From the NCBI GenBank assembly GCA_930367205.1, contig OV884009.1:98105189-98169188 (forward strand): DNA of 64,000 nt, given 5' to 3'. The notes beneath the pieces were generated by a model. That model made no database searches. It was given only the letters and a program-made list of their open reading frames with translations, and was not told the DNA's origin. The position numbers and the translations under genes are program-made. The stretch's first letter is position 1, and each line of letters begins with the position of its first letter. Positions 25,022 to 34,909 of this stretch are shown piece by piece. The stretch is from Acanthosoma haemorrhoidale. Lineage: Eukaryota > Arthropoda > Insecta > Hemiptera > Acanthosomatidae.

Positions 25022-25025
25022 TGTA
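25022..25025. other. Target-site duplication of element A (TGTA)
   Basis: TGTA immediately left of the LTR matches TGTA at 30393-30396 immediately right of the other LTR. The 4-bp length and alternating pyrimidine-purine sequence fit gypsy-type integration. The right flank continues as a TATATA run. Confidence 0.85.
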
Positions 25026-25209
25026 AGTTAACGATCGTCAACGAAAAACGAGAAGAAAAAGGAAAGAGGTTGAATGTAGTTACTGAACGAGAGTTGTCAC
25101 AAGACTGTTTTTATTTGAGCTTTTAAAGCCTCTCTAAATACATTCGGGATGTTTACATCCCGATGACTTAAGGATTAGGCTGGCTGCCTACGACGTCCGA
25201 ACCTTAACT
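25026..25209 (-). repeat. 3' LTR of element A
   Basis: 184 bp, base for base identical with the other LTR at 30209-30392. On the element strand it starts AGTTAAGG and ends TTAACT. It contains an 18-bp near-perfect palindrome at 25145-25162 (CGGGATGT, 2-base loop, ACATCCCG) and an AATAAA signal near its middle. It carries the polyadenylation role for the genomic transcript. Confidence 0.96.
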
Positions 25210-25219
25210 CCCCCCTGCC
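25210..25219 (-). other. Polypurine tract of element A
   Basis: GGCAGGGGGG on the element strand, directly abutting the 3' LTR. In Ty3/gypsy elements this primes plus-strand DNA synthesis. The same tract and its flanks are identical over 26 bp in element B. Confidence 0.85.
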
Positions 25220-25558
25220 AGTTTACGCATATCTCTTCGTAAACTCCAAGGTCCGCCGCACTCAGCACACAGCCTTTAATCCCTTACATCACGTTTACGG
25301 TCTAATATATTCATAGTCCTCACAAAAAAACAAAGAAAAGAGATAATACAGAAATAAAACAAAAATAATAATAACAAAAAATAATACATTCGCCCTGGAC
25401 CCGGTGGCTGCCAGGTAAAAAAAAATGGAACATCCACAATATAAATAATGAAAACAAAAACTCTCTCTGAGCAGCACATGTGAATGTGAACATGTGAAAC
25501 ATATGATTCCGGATCAGTTGCTCCGTATCGGATCGAGGGCACACCATCTTACGCACAT

Positions 25559-28500
25559 TCAACACCCTCCCCCCTGTGTTGGGAGTTTCAACTGTTCAAT
25601 GTGAACGGTTCGCCTCTTCTTTGGGGTGGTCATACTCTCGATGGTCACGAGATTATGTTCCCGAATTATGATGACCTTAAAGGGCCCCTCATACCGAACA
25701 AGTTCCTTACTACGATTTGACACGACTTTTCTGTACACAACGGTCCCAATCGATATTGCTCCTATGCGATCACGCACCTTCAAATTTGCCCGTGCCACGC
25801 GCTTGGATTTTTCGCGCATAATCTTATCGCGTACTTTGTACCACATCTTTCCGAGCTGTATGTGGGTGTTATGGAGCTGTGCCACCATTCCCTCATCCGC
25901 CACCGTCTCTGGCCAGTTCCTCGGTCTCACTCGTAATCCAAACAATATTTCGAAGGGTGCTAACCCCGTCGTGGCATGTATCGAGTGGTTGTATGCCGCC
26001 ACCGCCATTGGCATCGCTACGTTCGCCGACAGGCCTTTATCCACCTGGTACACGCGTAAGTGGTCGCTGAGGGTGCTGTGTAACCTTTCGATGGTTCCCC
26101 TGCTCTTGGGATGCCCGGGGGTATTAAAATGCCATACCACATCCCGTTTTTGCATTTCGGCTCTGACGGTTGCATTGTCAAACTCCCGTCCCCCGTCCGA
26201 CGAGATCCTCTCTGGTATGCCGTAGAACTGAAACCATGTGTTGAGGGCTTGTAATATGGAATCTGATGACTTGTCTCCCACCGCGTAGGCCATAGCCACT
26301 TTGCTAAATGGGTCGATGATAGTGACCCACTTAAAACCCCGCCACGTGAAGGTGTCCACTTGAATCTCCGTCAGTGGTGCTTCTGCCGTGGGTGATTCCT
26401 CCTGGAGTCCCTGCGGGGGATGTCTATCATATTTCGTCTTCTGACAAACTTCGCATGCTCCGATTACCTCCTGAATAGTCCGCTGCATCCCCCACCAAAA
26501 ATAGCGCCTTCGTAGTGCTTGTGCCGTCTCCTGCCCACCGCGGTGGTTGGTTTTTCCTTGGTGATACGCCAGTGTTACCTCGCGTTGCTGCTCCTCGTCC
26601 CGCAGGGTTTGGACCACGGAAAGACACCGAATGAACGAGCGATCCACCCCCAACAGCTCTTTCTGCCACAGCTTTTTAATTTTGTCCCACACAGTCTCGT
26701 TGCCCACGAATAAATGGTGTGTTTTGCCGGGTTTGGACACGTCCTTGAGAGCCTGACAAATTTGATCTCCTCGAACTCCCGGTGGTGACCAAATCGTCGC
26801 GATCTGACTCCTACCGTACGTACTATGGAGTATTTTCAGAGCACCCGATGTTTGAGTTTTCCATATGATCTGCCTCCGCTTATCATTGATAATTTCGTCC
26901 GTCGTCTCCATATCACGCGGTCTCTCTCCTATAGACTCGTCTGATGGTGTGTCCGCACTCCTGTCACTATCTTTCCGCGTGCTGCTCCTGCCCGCTTCTC
27001 CAGGCGTCCATTCCTCAATGAACTGCCTCATACCGCTCGATGTTTCCCCTTCTTCTATGGCGTTCACCATAATAGCGCGCGACAGCCAATCTGCCACGAC
27101 GTTGTCTTTGCCTGGCTTATATACAATATCCAGATTGTATTGGGCTAAGAATTCCTTCCACCTTGTTACCCTTGAGGAGGATTCTTTGAGTTTTCCGACC
27201 CATTGAAGAGGTCGGTGATCCGTATGTATTCGAAACCTTCTGCCAAATACATACGGACGGAAGTGCCCAATGGCCCACACTATCCCGAGGAGTTCTCGTT
27301 CCAGAGCGCTGTACCGCGCCTCCGTGTCCGTCAGGCGTCTGCTCGCGTAAGCCACCGGTCTTTCCCCGTCTTCGCCTTCTTGTGACAATACTGCCCCCAA
27401 GGCATAGTCGCTTGCGTCGGTGGTGATCGTGAAATCCTTCTCAAAGTTAGGGAAAGCCAAAATCGGCGCCTCCTGCAAACGTGCCAAGCATTTGCGGATA
27501 TTCTGCTCTATCAGCGGCGTGATCATTATCCGTGCTCCTTTCCGTAGTAAATTGTTAATGGGTACCATATATTCTGCCATGTCCGGCACGAAACGGCGGT
27601 AGTAATTGAGCGTGCCCAGTAATCTCCGAATCCCTTTTACATCTTTTGGCACCTCCATTCTCTGGATCGCTTCTACTTTCGTCGAGTCTGGTTGAACCCC
27701 TTCCTGTGAGATTGTGTGCCCTAAAAAACTAATCTGCTCCTGCCCCAGTGACGATTTGTCTATTGACAGTTTCAACCCGAAATCCCTTAATCTCTCAAAT
27801 ACGTTCCGGAGGTGTTGAATATGTTCCGATTCCGTTCGGCTGAAGATCAGCAGGTCATCCATGTAAATTTGGCACATATTTTCGTCCATTCCTCTCAGAA
27901 GTTCGTCCATGAGACGCTGAAAGGTTATTGGAGCATTTTTGAGACCGAACGGCATTCTCGTGAACTCAAAATGCCCTCTTTCAAACGAAAACGCCGTTTT
28001 ATGTTGGTCATGCGCAGCTAGTTTGATCTGATGGTACCCTGCTTTTAGGTCCAATGTGCTAAAAATTTTTGCACCGTTTAGTCTGTCTAGGATGTCTTCG
28101 AACCGCGGGATCGGATATTTTTCGTCCAGGGTATTATCGTTAAGTTTCCGAAAATCCACCACGACTCGGTATTTTTCCTCACATTCTCCCGGTCGACTTT
28201 TCTTTTTCACTGCCCACAAAGGGCTATTATACGGAGACGTGCTATCTCTGATAATACCTTGGCGCTTGAGATCCTCGATCTCCTTTCTAATGTGTTGTCT
28301 GAGCGCTTGCGGATACCGCCTCTCCTTCACATACGTCACCCGCTCTACTTTTAACGGGATCTCATGTAGCGTTTTCCCCGTTGCTCCTAGCTTGTCCCCT
28401 TCAGCGAAAAAAATATCCCTAAACTCGCTCCTCAGACTCTCCCTCCAATCCTCCACTCTCTTAACCGCTCCTATTTGCTCCGTTTCGCCCCTTACGCCCC

Positions 28501-28885
28501 CCCGGCTTCGATAGGTTCGCTTCCCTATTTTGATCCTCCAGTTCTCCCCCTCGTTTTTGATGCGCGCGCCTACTTTTCCCAGTAAATCACACCCCACTAT
28601 TATCTGGTATTCCCGTGGCATGTCTTCCACGACGTGTACTTTTATGTCACCCATTACTTTCGCCCATTCTTCCAGCCCCACGACCGCTTCTCCCATTACT
28701 TCGCAGGGTCCCCCAAGAGTAAGTAATTTACACTTACATACCTTGATCTGGTGTGCCCTCTCTCCTCTACGCAACCTCTCTAACGCACCACGAGATATTA
28801 TTGTATTGGTGCTGCCAGTATCAATGAGGCACCTCTCCCCCTTCCCGAACTCGATAATTGGCAAACCACACATCCTTTCCCGCAC
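25559..28885 (-). CDS. pol: Pol polyprotein of element A (PR-RT-RH-IN)
   Basis: An uninterrupted 1108-residue frame from its first Met. Protease: CLIDTGSTNT with catalytic Asp at 22, and the flap-distal IIVGCDLL at 95-102. Reverse transcriptase: about 170-400, with FSTLDLKAGYHQIKL (275-289) and the catalytic YMDD at 341-344. RNase H: about 480-600, with TTDAS (Asp490), RYSALERELL and HTDHRPL. Integrase: zinc finger H775-x5-H781-x29-C811-x2-C814, the DD35E triad Asp844/Asp897/Glu933, and a GPF module near 1067. No chromodomain is seen. The frame stays open upstream to the gag UGA at 28931, with 15 codons before this Met, so translation is probably by read-through from gag rather than from this Met. 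Length and domain order are normal for Ty3/gypsy. All key residues are intact. Confidence 0.96.
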   Translation of the reverse strand: MRERMCGLPIIEFGKGERCLIDTGSTNTIISRGALERLRRGERAHQIKVCKCKLLTLGGPCEVMGEAVVGLEEWAKVMGDIKVHVVEDMPREYQIIVGCDLLGKVGARIKNEGENWRIKIGKRTYRSRGGVRGETEQIGAVKRVEDWRESLRSEFRDIFFAEGDKLGATGKTLHEIPLKVERVTYVKERRYPQALRQHIRKEIEDLKRQGIIRDSTSPYNSPLWAVKKKSRPGECEEKYRVVVDFRKLNDNTLDEKYPIPRFEDILDRLNGAKIFSTLDLKAGYHQIKLAAHDQHKTAFSFERGHFEFTRMPFGLKNAPITFQRLMDELLRGMDENMCQIYMDDLLIFSRTESEHIQHLRNVFERLRDFGLKLSIDKSSLGQEQISFLGHTISQEGVQPDSTKVEAIQRMEVPKDVKGIRRLLGTLNYYRRFVPDMAEYMVPINNLLRKGARIMITPLIEQNIRKCLARLQEAPILAFPNFEKDFTITTDASDYALGAVLSQEGEDGERPVAYASRRLTDTEARYSALERELLGIVWAIGHFRPYVFGRRFRIHTDHRPLQWVGKLKESSSRVTRWKEFLAQYNLDIVYKPGKDNVVADWLSRAIMVNAIEEGETSSGMRQFIEEWTPGEAGRSSTRKDSDRSADTPSDESIGERPRDMETTDEIINDKRRQIIWKTQTSGALKILHSTYGRSQIATIWSPPGVRGDQICQALKDVSKPGKTHHLFVGNETVWDKIKKLWQKELLGVDRSFIRCLSVVQTLRDEEQQREVTLAYHQGKTNHRGGQETAQALRRRYFWWGMQRTIQEVIGACEVCQKTKYDRHPPQGLQEESPTAEAPLTEIQVDTFTWRGFKWVTIIDPFSKVAMAYAVGDKSSDSILQALNTWFQFYGIPERISSDGGREFDNATVRAEMQKRDVVWHFNTPGHPKSRGTIERLHSTLSDHLRVYQVDKGLSANVAMPMAVAAYNHSIHATTGLAPFEILFGLRVRPRNWPETVADEGMVAQLHNTHIQLGKMWYKVRDKIMREKSKRVARANLKVRDRIGAISIGTVVYRKVVSNRSKELVRYEGPFKVIIIREHNLVTIESMTTPKKRRTVHIEQLKLPTQGGGC

Positions 28886-28930
28886 TGTATTGCACCTTAG
28901 GATGCGGTCGCCTCTCTGCTGCCACTCTCC

Positions 28931-30100
28931 TCAGGCCTCCGTACGCCGCTCCCATCTGCGCGAGGGATTCTTCTGCCACTCTCGTCGTCTGCTCCCGCTG
29001 CGCTTCGACTCCTCTCCGTCTGTCTCCGACGTCCCTGATGACTCGTCGCCCGATGATCCAATTTCTCTTGGTGTCGCGCTCCGCCTCTCCCGGATTTCCT
29101 GGTTGTTCACCTCCATTGGTTCTGCTTTGTGAAATTCCCTTCTACGAAACAAGTATGGACATTGTCTTGCTATGTGTCCTTCTTCCCCACACTCAAAGCA
29201 CTTAGTGCGAGGGCACTGAGCTACCAGATGGCCCGTCTTTCCACAACCATGACATTTCCTTTCTTCTTTCCGAGGTGCGTACCTAGGCCTCGTCACTCCC
29301 AATCTTCTCTCTCTTGTCGCTCCCCTGTCTCTACCGGCAAACGGCGTTTCCTGTCTCCTCCACACTGCTTTTGGGGTCCTGTTTCTCCTATATGGGATCT
29401 GGCTCCAATCGTTGTCATCTTCGTTCATTTTTACTTCTTCTTCCCTTGCGCTAGCATCTATCATCGCCTGGGCGCATTCGAGGAACGATCGCTCATTAGG
29501 GAACCCTTCCTTCCTTCCCGTCTCCTTCGCTAATTGTACCTTTAAGATTGTTGACAGGAATCCCATCCTGCCCTCCACTTCATCGGCGCTAGTTGTCTCC
29601 CTCATTTTCTCATTTATTTTATTGTAGCGGACAACCAGGACTGCAGCATACTGTCCACTATTCTGTCTCGGAGATTTCATTTCTCGAAACATTTGGAATA
29701 TATCCTCCTCTGGGGTCCATCGTCCCCCCCCATATGCTTTTTTCAGTCTCGTCTTTACTATCTCCCACGGGGTTTCCTCGTCCGCCTGTATCAGGTTCAG
29801 CACCTTCCTTTTCACCCTGCACACCAGGTCTGCCTTTATTGACTTAGCGTCACCTGGGTCGAGTAACCCTTCGTCCATCTTGGCTTGTATCCTCTCCATA
29901 ATCCTATCTCCACCTTTGAGAAAATGATTTAACTCACCTATTTCCCCAGAAAATTTTTCGAGGTCTGAGATCATTTTCCTCATGTCCTGTGACGTCACTG
30001 CCCGCACCTTCATCCACGCCAGTGTGTTCGCATGGGCTTCAGCCATGGTTTCTTTAGGTAACTGTGGAACTTCAAACGCTGCCGGCCGCAATTCCACCAT
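28931..30100 (-). CDS. gag: Gag protein of element A
   Basis: A 389-residue structural protein that would assemble the virus-like particle and bind element RNA. The N-terminal two thirds are helical and charged (for example ELNHFLKGGDR, KKAYGGGRWTPEEDIFQMFR), as expected for a capsid. The C-terminal part is basic, with two CCHC zinc knuckles: C283-x2-C286-x4-H291-x4-C296 and C301-x2-C304-x4-H309-x4-C314. A Ser/Glu-rich then Arg-rich tail leads to a UGA at 28931-28933. The start Met at 30098-30100 is the first in frame after the LTR and primer site. Element B's Gag aligns along its whole length except in this tail. Gag and Pol share one frame here, unlike the -1 frameshift common in gypsy elements. 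Confidence 0.94.
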   Translation of the reverse strand: MVELRPAAFEVPQLPKETMAEAHANTLAWMKVRAVTSQDMRKMISDLEKFSGEIGELNHFLKGGDRIMERIQAKMDEGLLDPGDAKSIKADLVCRVKRKVLNLIQADEETPWEIVKTRLKKAYGGGRWTPEEDIFQMFREMKSPRQNSGQYAAVLVVRYNKINEKMRETTSADEVEGRMGFLSTILKVQLAKETGRKEGFPNERSFLECAQAMIDASAREEEVKMNEDDNDWSQIPYRRNRTPKAVWRRQETPFAGRDRGATRERRLGVTRPRYAPRKEERKCHGCGKTGHLVAQCPRTKCFECGEEGHIARQCPYLFRRREFHKAEPMEVNNQEIRERRSATPREIGSSGDESSGTSETDGEESKRSGSRRREWQKNPSRRWERRTEA

Positions 30101-30191
30101 TACCTACTTTAATTAAATCACACGAAAGTGAATAAGAAGGAAAAAAAAAACAAAAACCAACTCGCACGTTAATGACTCGAACCCACTCCGC

Positions 30192-30209
30192 TCCCGGGTT
30201 TCGGCACCA
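30192..30209 (-). other. Primer-binding site (tRNA-Phe)
   Basis: On the element strand it reads TGGTGCCGAAACCCGGGA, the complement of the 3' end of eukaryotic tRNA-Phe(GAA) including CCA, as I remember that tRNA (18 of 18). The first T is also the last base of the LTR. It primes minus-strand synthesis. Confidence 0.85.
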
Positions 30210-30392
30210 GTTAACGATCGTCAACGAAAAACGAGAAGAAAAAGGAAAGAGGTTGAATGTAGTTACTGAACGAGAGTTGTCACAAGACTGTTTTTATTTG
30301 AGCTTTTAAAGCCTCTCTAAATACATTCGGGATGTTTACATCCCGATGACTTAAGGATTAGGCTGGCTGCCTACGACGTCCGAACCTTAACT
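30209..30392 (-). repeat. 5' LTR of element A
   Basis: 184 bp, identical to the LTR at 25026-25209. It acts as promoter for the minus-strand transcript. I see no clear TATA box; an AATAAA lies near the middle, and a CAGTAACT Inr-like site is further along on the element strand. The palindrome here is at 30328-30345. Confidence 0.95.
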
Positions 30393-33174
30393 TGTATATA
30401 TATATATATATTCTGTGAATGGAAAATTGTTCATTGGTATTAATGAATTCTTACGTCACAATTAATACTGCTATATAAGCAAACTGTCAGTATTAATTGG
30501 CAGGCAATATTACCTGTGATGATTACTGGAGAAATAAAATTCCTTAATATTAAAAAACCACCATGATGACGGAATCTCACCAATAGTAATAAAAAAATTC
30601 TCTAAAAAGTTTTTTTTTACACAAACAAAGTTTTAATTGCATTCTAAGTTCAGATATTTTCCCGAAATATAGAAACCCTCCAAAACAATAGTAATAGTAA
30701 GCCATCTTGTCTTACCAATTTCGTGGCTTCCTCCAGACCGTTAATCCATCTTTCGCTGGTCGTTCTCTTTCCGTTCTCTCCAAAGGGATGTACTGTAGGA
30801 TTATTTTGACCAGTCGATTTGACACTTCCATTTAGCACTTTTGCTTCTACAAAACAACTTTCAATTTTCAGGACCGCATACTTTATAGTTGCAATCTGGA
30901 TTTGTGCTGTTTACGAATGAAAATCTGTTCTCCACTGAAGAGTTTGAGATTTCCGATTTTAAGTTTATCGTGATGAGTAGAATCAATCACTAAATCACTA
31001 CTATCAGGAATAGCACTTTTGAGCAATTTACCAGTTACAATTTTGTATAGAAAGGATTAGTACATTTTTAGTCGGCAAACCAAATTTCATAGTTATGTTA
31101 AGTTGCTCAAATAAATTATGCTTTCATTTTGACCATTATACTTTTTTATTATTTTTTTTTTTTTTCCGAATTTGTGTAATATATATTTGTGAATTTTTCT
31201 CATTATTTATAATTTTACTTGACTTTGTTAACAAAACCATAACAAATCTTGTAAAAGAGTAAACACTAATATTTATTCATTTTATTAATTATGTATTATG
31301 TTTATTTTAGTGTTTAAACTGATGTTTTCTAATTTGGGCTATTTATCACCCCCTCCATGTGATATACTGTTTCTTTTTTGATAGTGACAGATGGATTTAT
31401 TTATTTTTACATTTTTACGCTCTTGTTCCTAGAGGACATAGTTCCAGAATGTATACTTTTTTTATCTATCTAAATTAGATCGTAGTTGAAGCTTTTAAAA
31501 TGAAATCTGTTAGTAGCTAGTTAGAGCTAGTGAACTGGTATTTTTCACTTTAGCCGTTTATGCATTGTCTAGCAATAGAACTATTTTCATGCTTGAGTGG
31601 AGATAAATGGCATTCGCTCATCCGTTACGGTGATATTTTTTACCCGTTTTCTTCTCGTTTCCTTTGGTTGAAGTAAGATGTGAATACACGGCTGAGGTTA
31701 ATGGCGTGATCCGGTTAAACGACGTGGCTCCCACATCATCTCCAGCCAATAATGGGGGTACGTGATCGAGGTCGCAGTTCCTTCCCTACCTTTCGCTCCT
31801 CCTTGCCTCCCATAAACCTCCATGGTCCAGCTTTTCCTTGTTACAGGTGTATGTGCCATCTACGCACCAGTAAGTCTCTGTCACTCATACGCGTATGCAC
31901 TAATAGCCGAGAGGTCGGAAAGCCTCAAACAGAGATAGACAAATACGATTGCTTCTGCCGAGAAGAGAATGGGAAGTGCTGACAAATTCAACTCCCTTTT
32001 AAATTTCATAGGACATACTCAGTACCTTTGATATTTTTTTAGACTTTTTGAGATGTACCTCGCCACACCTGTGTGAATTGATAGCTTTTGAATTAGGTTA
32101 ACCATGAAGTAAAGTAAAAACAATAAAATGGGCAGAAGCGTTTGTTCGAGATCGGATTAGGTTGCTGACAGAGAGTAGCTTTTTATCGAATTTATCAATT
32201 GGCAAAGTTTCGACATAGTGCTATGTCTGCACCAGCACCTGATTACAAGGAAAGATTGTAGGAGTTAAACATGGTTGGAAATACAAAAGTTAGGCACGAG
32301 TGAATACAAAACAAAATGAATTAGATATAAATGCAGTGTAGGTACATACAATATAAACTAAAGTAGTTAACATCTGCCTATGAAAAATTGATACACACAT
32401 GAGAAAACCAAAAACCAAAGTGATAAATTTTTAAGCTTTTTGTAATAATTAAAAAAATACTACAATTACGTCTATATTATTTTGGATCTTTGAATATTTT
32501 AGTTGTTTCCCCATTGGTCTAAATTTAAACATGTAAATTCATGATGAGTGTCACATTTCATACAAAGACCTCACTTTCAGCTATTTACTTTGCCTCCTCC
32601 TAACATAATACTAATGAATCATACTGTGCTATTAAAACATTAATCACTAAGTTATAACACTTCATCCCTTGTTTTCTTGCTCGGTGAATTTATGATAAAA
32701 GCTTATCTCGTGCCTAGTTATGGAAATTCATGTCGAGGGGTTGACCTAAATTAAATCATGGCAGTAGGTTAAATCATACTTGGAAAGTTGCTATAGATAC
32801 CAGCTTTTAATAAGCACCTTAATGGCAGAGTCCTATAAACTTTTCTAATCTAGATTCAGCCACCGTACGTGATTAGAGGCAATTAAGTTTTCTTCTGCGA
32901 TGGTCAACTCCAATTGACACATGATCTTATCAGTCCCTCTCCATTGATGTTAATGGAAGCATTTTGCCCTTTTATGGCAGTTATAACCTCCATTAACTTG
33001 AAACGGATTTGAAACGGGCATAAAACAAGATGAAAGTATGCTACCATTTTTTTCAATTACAGAGTTTTCAAGCAGATTCCGAATTTATGAACGTAAACCT
33101 CTGATATGGTAAGTGCCTGTTACACATACTGACAAAGTGCAAGCAGGAGTGAGCGTGATATTGTTCTGTTAGTC
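30393..33174. other. AT-rich stretch, no gene recognised
   Basis: Begins with the TGTA duplication and a short (TA)n. A 62-codon minus-strand frame at 30650-30838 contains GKRTTSERWINGLEEATKLV, which vaguely recalls the R-W-x-D-x-(V/I)EE tail of some LINE proteins, but I cannot support a call. A GC-richer patch at about 31690-31980 is unassigned. Confidence 0.4.
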
Positions 33175-33400
33175 AGCTTTATTATGATAAAATTACAATC
33201 TGCATCATTGGGCAATAAGTAATTGTGATAAATATTTTCATTCATACCATATTTACAATTTTCATTCACTCACTCATTCGTACAGTATTTACAAACAGCC
33301 CAGAGACCTCTCAAATCGACATGGTTGTCACCTCCCTCGCATGCGAAAGCGGAAGCGGAGTCTTGGGCTCCTCCGTCAGCCTTGTGATATTGTTACTACG
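33175..33400 (-). mobile_element. Jockey LINE 3' UTR fragment, reverse strand
   Basis: The minus strand reads GACGGAGGAGCCCAAGACTC, then GCATGCGAGGGAGGTGACAA, GGGCTGTTTGTAAATACTGT and ATTTATCACAATTACTTATT, ending in TCATAATAAAGCTG. This is the 3' untranslated region of the jockey family at 2.76-2.98, 20.73-20.94 and 39.65-39.86 kb. Only the last roughly 225 bp are present, a strongly 5'-truncated insertion. Confidence 0.82.
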
Positions 33401-34524
33401 GTATCTTTGACACCATTCATTGTCTAAATACTACAAATAGATACTCAATTTGAAGTTTGTTTTTTTTCTCAAATAAAGTTATTAATATATGTATGAGATT
33501 TTGGAGGAAGCTATTGCTAATATATTAATAGTAATTTTTTTACGGACCATCACAGCATCAACTTAAACTACCGTTCTTCTTAACCATAATTAGCGGGTGT
33601 TACCTGAGTTTGGGTGTAACAAGAAGCCGTCCCTTGAAAAATCTCAACCTTTGATTCGTCAAAACAACAAGGAGGGGAATAACTTTACATTTACAAAGGA
33701 AGGCAGACCTTACGTGCTCCCTTCACAGTTAATTTATATACGATTTCCCCAAAAAAGTAACCTCTATCGTGTTAAAAGATATATTTTTTTATTTTACCTG
33801 CACACAAGGGATTATATTTGAACAACCAAGTCTATAGTTCGCCATTATCAGAATGTACTTGAATCTCAAAAATGACTTTCATAGTAGGTGGATTCAAAGA
33901 GTTAACATAAGGAGTATTCTTTTAGAGGGGAGGGGGAGGTGAGAAACGCCAATGTGGGCAGGTGAGACGGGCCGGTGTATTCGGAGCTACCTGTTGAATA
34001 TGTACTCTGTCGGGTGCTAAATCTCAATACACACATTCTTTACAAGTAGGTTAAAGGGGAAAAAGGATTAATTAATTAATATAATAGGGATAACGAATTT
34101 AGTTAGTAAATTTAGAGAAATAAAAACAGATGAGAAGCTATTCTCACAGAAATGGTATGGTCTATTGTAGTGGAGAGTATCGTTTTCTCCTTACTTCGTG
34201 CAACATTATCATTGGTGGTCCGTGGTGAACTTACGTATTACTTTTATTTGCTGCCTAGACATCATCTTCCCCTTCCACCCCCGATAAAGAACTTATTTTT
34301 CTTTGCAGTTCTAGAGATTTAGAGACTATTAACACGTTATGTTCGACATGATAGCATAAATATATCCCGAGTATCCAAGGTATAAATCAGGTTGATTATG
34401 ACCTCGGTTCCAGTGAATTATACACATGTGTTTTCTAGGCCAACCTTTTCTCTTGGGTTTTGGGGCCAGTCAAGTACTCACTATTTACGGCTCTTTCAGT
34501 GATGCATCAAACTGTCCCAGAACG
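33401..34524. other. No gene seen
   Basis: AT-rich. A 74-codon frame at 33597-33821 is not recognised. Confidence 0.5.
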
Positions 34525-34909
34525 GAGGCTAATATTTCTTTATCCCATCAATATTAAATTTGTTGTCAAATTGATCACAGGTTTGTTATATCCGTTGTAT
34601 TTCTTGGAAGTACTTGAAATAAATTACGTATACAGGAAAAAAAATGGGTGGGGCTTGATTTGATTTATATGCGAGTCATAAATAAAATACGAGTATATGT
34701 TCATAGTTAGACGTGTAATATAATTTGAGTATGGTTTTAATAAATAACTGATTAAAGTTAATGAATAAAGAAGTTACATAAATATTATATTAATCTAGCA
34801 ATATTTATTCATCAACCCAATTCAACTCCCACTTACATGTAGGAACGAAATTAAGAGATAGCCCTCAGACTCAGCTCTTAGTGCCTTCAATATTCACTAA
34901 AATACTTTA
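34525..34909. repeat. Direct duplication, copy 1
   Basis: Closely matches 40670-41070 in the same orientation, from GAGGCTAATATTTCTTTATC through CAGGAAAAAAAATGGGTGGG and CATCAACCCAATTCAACTCC to CTAAAATACTTTA. Differences are scattered substitutions plus small indels, mainly near the left end. No coding or terminal-repeat signature, so it may be an old dispersed element or a segmental duplication. Confidence 0.9.

Larger units (their letters stand above)
25026..30392 (-). mobile_element. Complete Ty3/gypsy retrotransposon, element A
   Basis: A 5367-bp element with two identical 184-bp LTRs, a 4-bp TGTA target duplication, a tRNA-Phe primer site, a GGCAGGGGGG polypurine tract, gag and pol. LTR ends are AGTTAA...TTAACT, as in insect gypsy/errantivirus-type elements. 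No env is present: only about 350 bp separate pol from the 3' LTR, and the small hydrophobic frames there look like chance. LTR identity indicates recent insertion, and all enzyme motifs are present. The only visible defect, or control point, is a single UGA between gag and pol in the same frame. A related, older copy is element B at 52.5 kb. The insertion lies just downstream of a jockey tail. Confidence 0.95.

Noticed and set aside
25276..25565. Hydrophobic frames between pol and the 3' LTR of element A as an env gene
   Set aside because: They are under 90 codons, overlap each other, lack a signal peptide plus furin-like site, and have no counterpart in element B.
25626..29132. Plus-strand frames of 150-200 codons opposite gag and pol of element A
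   Set aside because: They mirror the real minus-strand genes and contain no recognisable domain.
30650..30838. 62-codon minus-strand frame resembling a LINE tail
   Set aside because: The resemblance rests on a few residues (RWINGLEEATKL) and no neighbouring RT motif was found.
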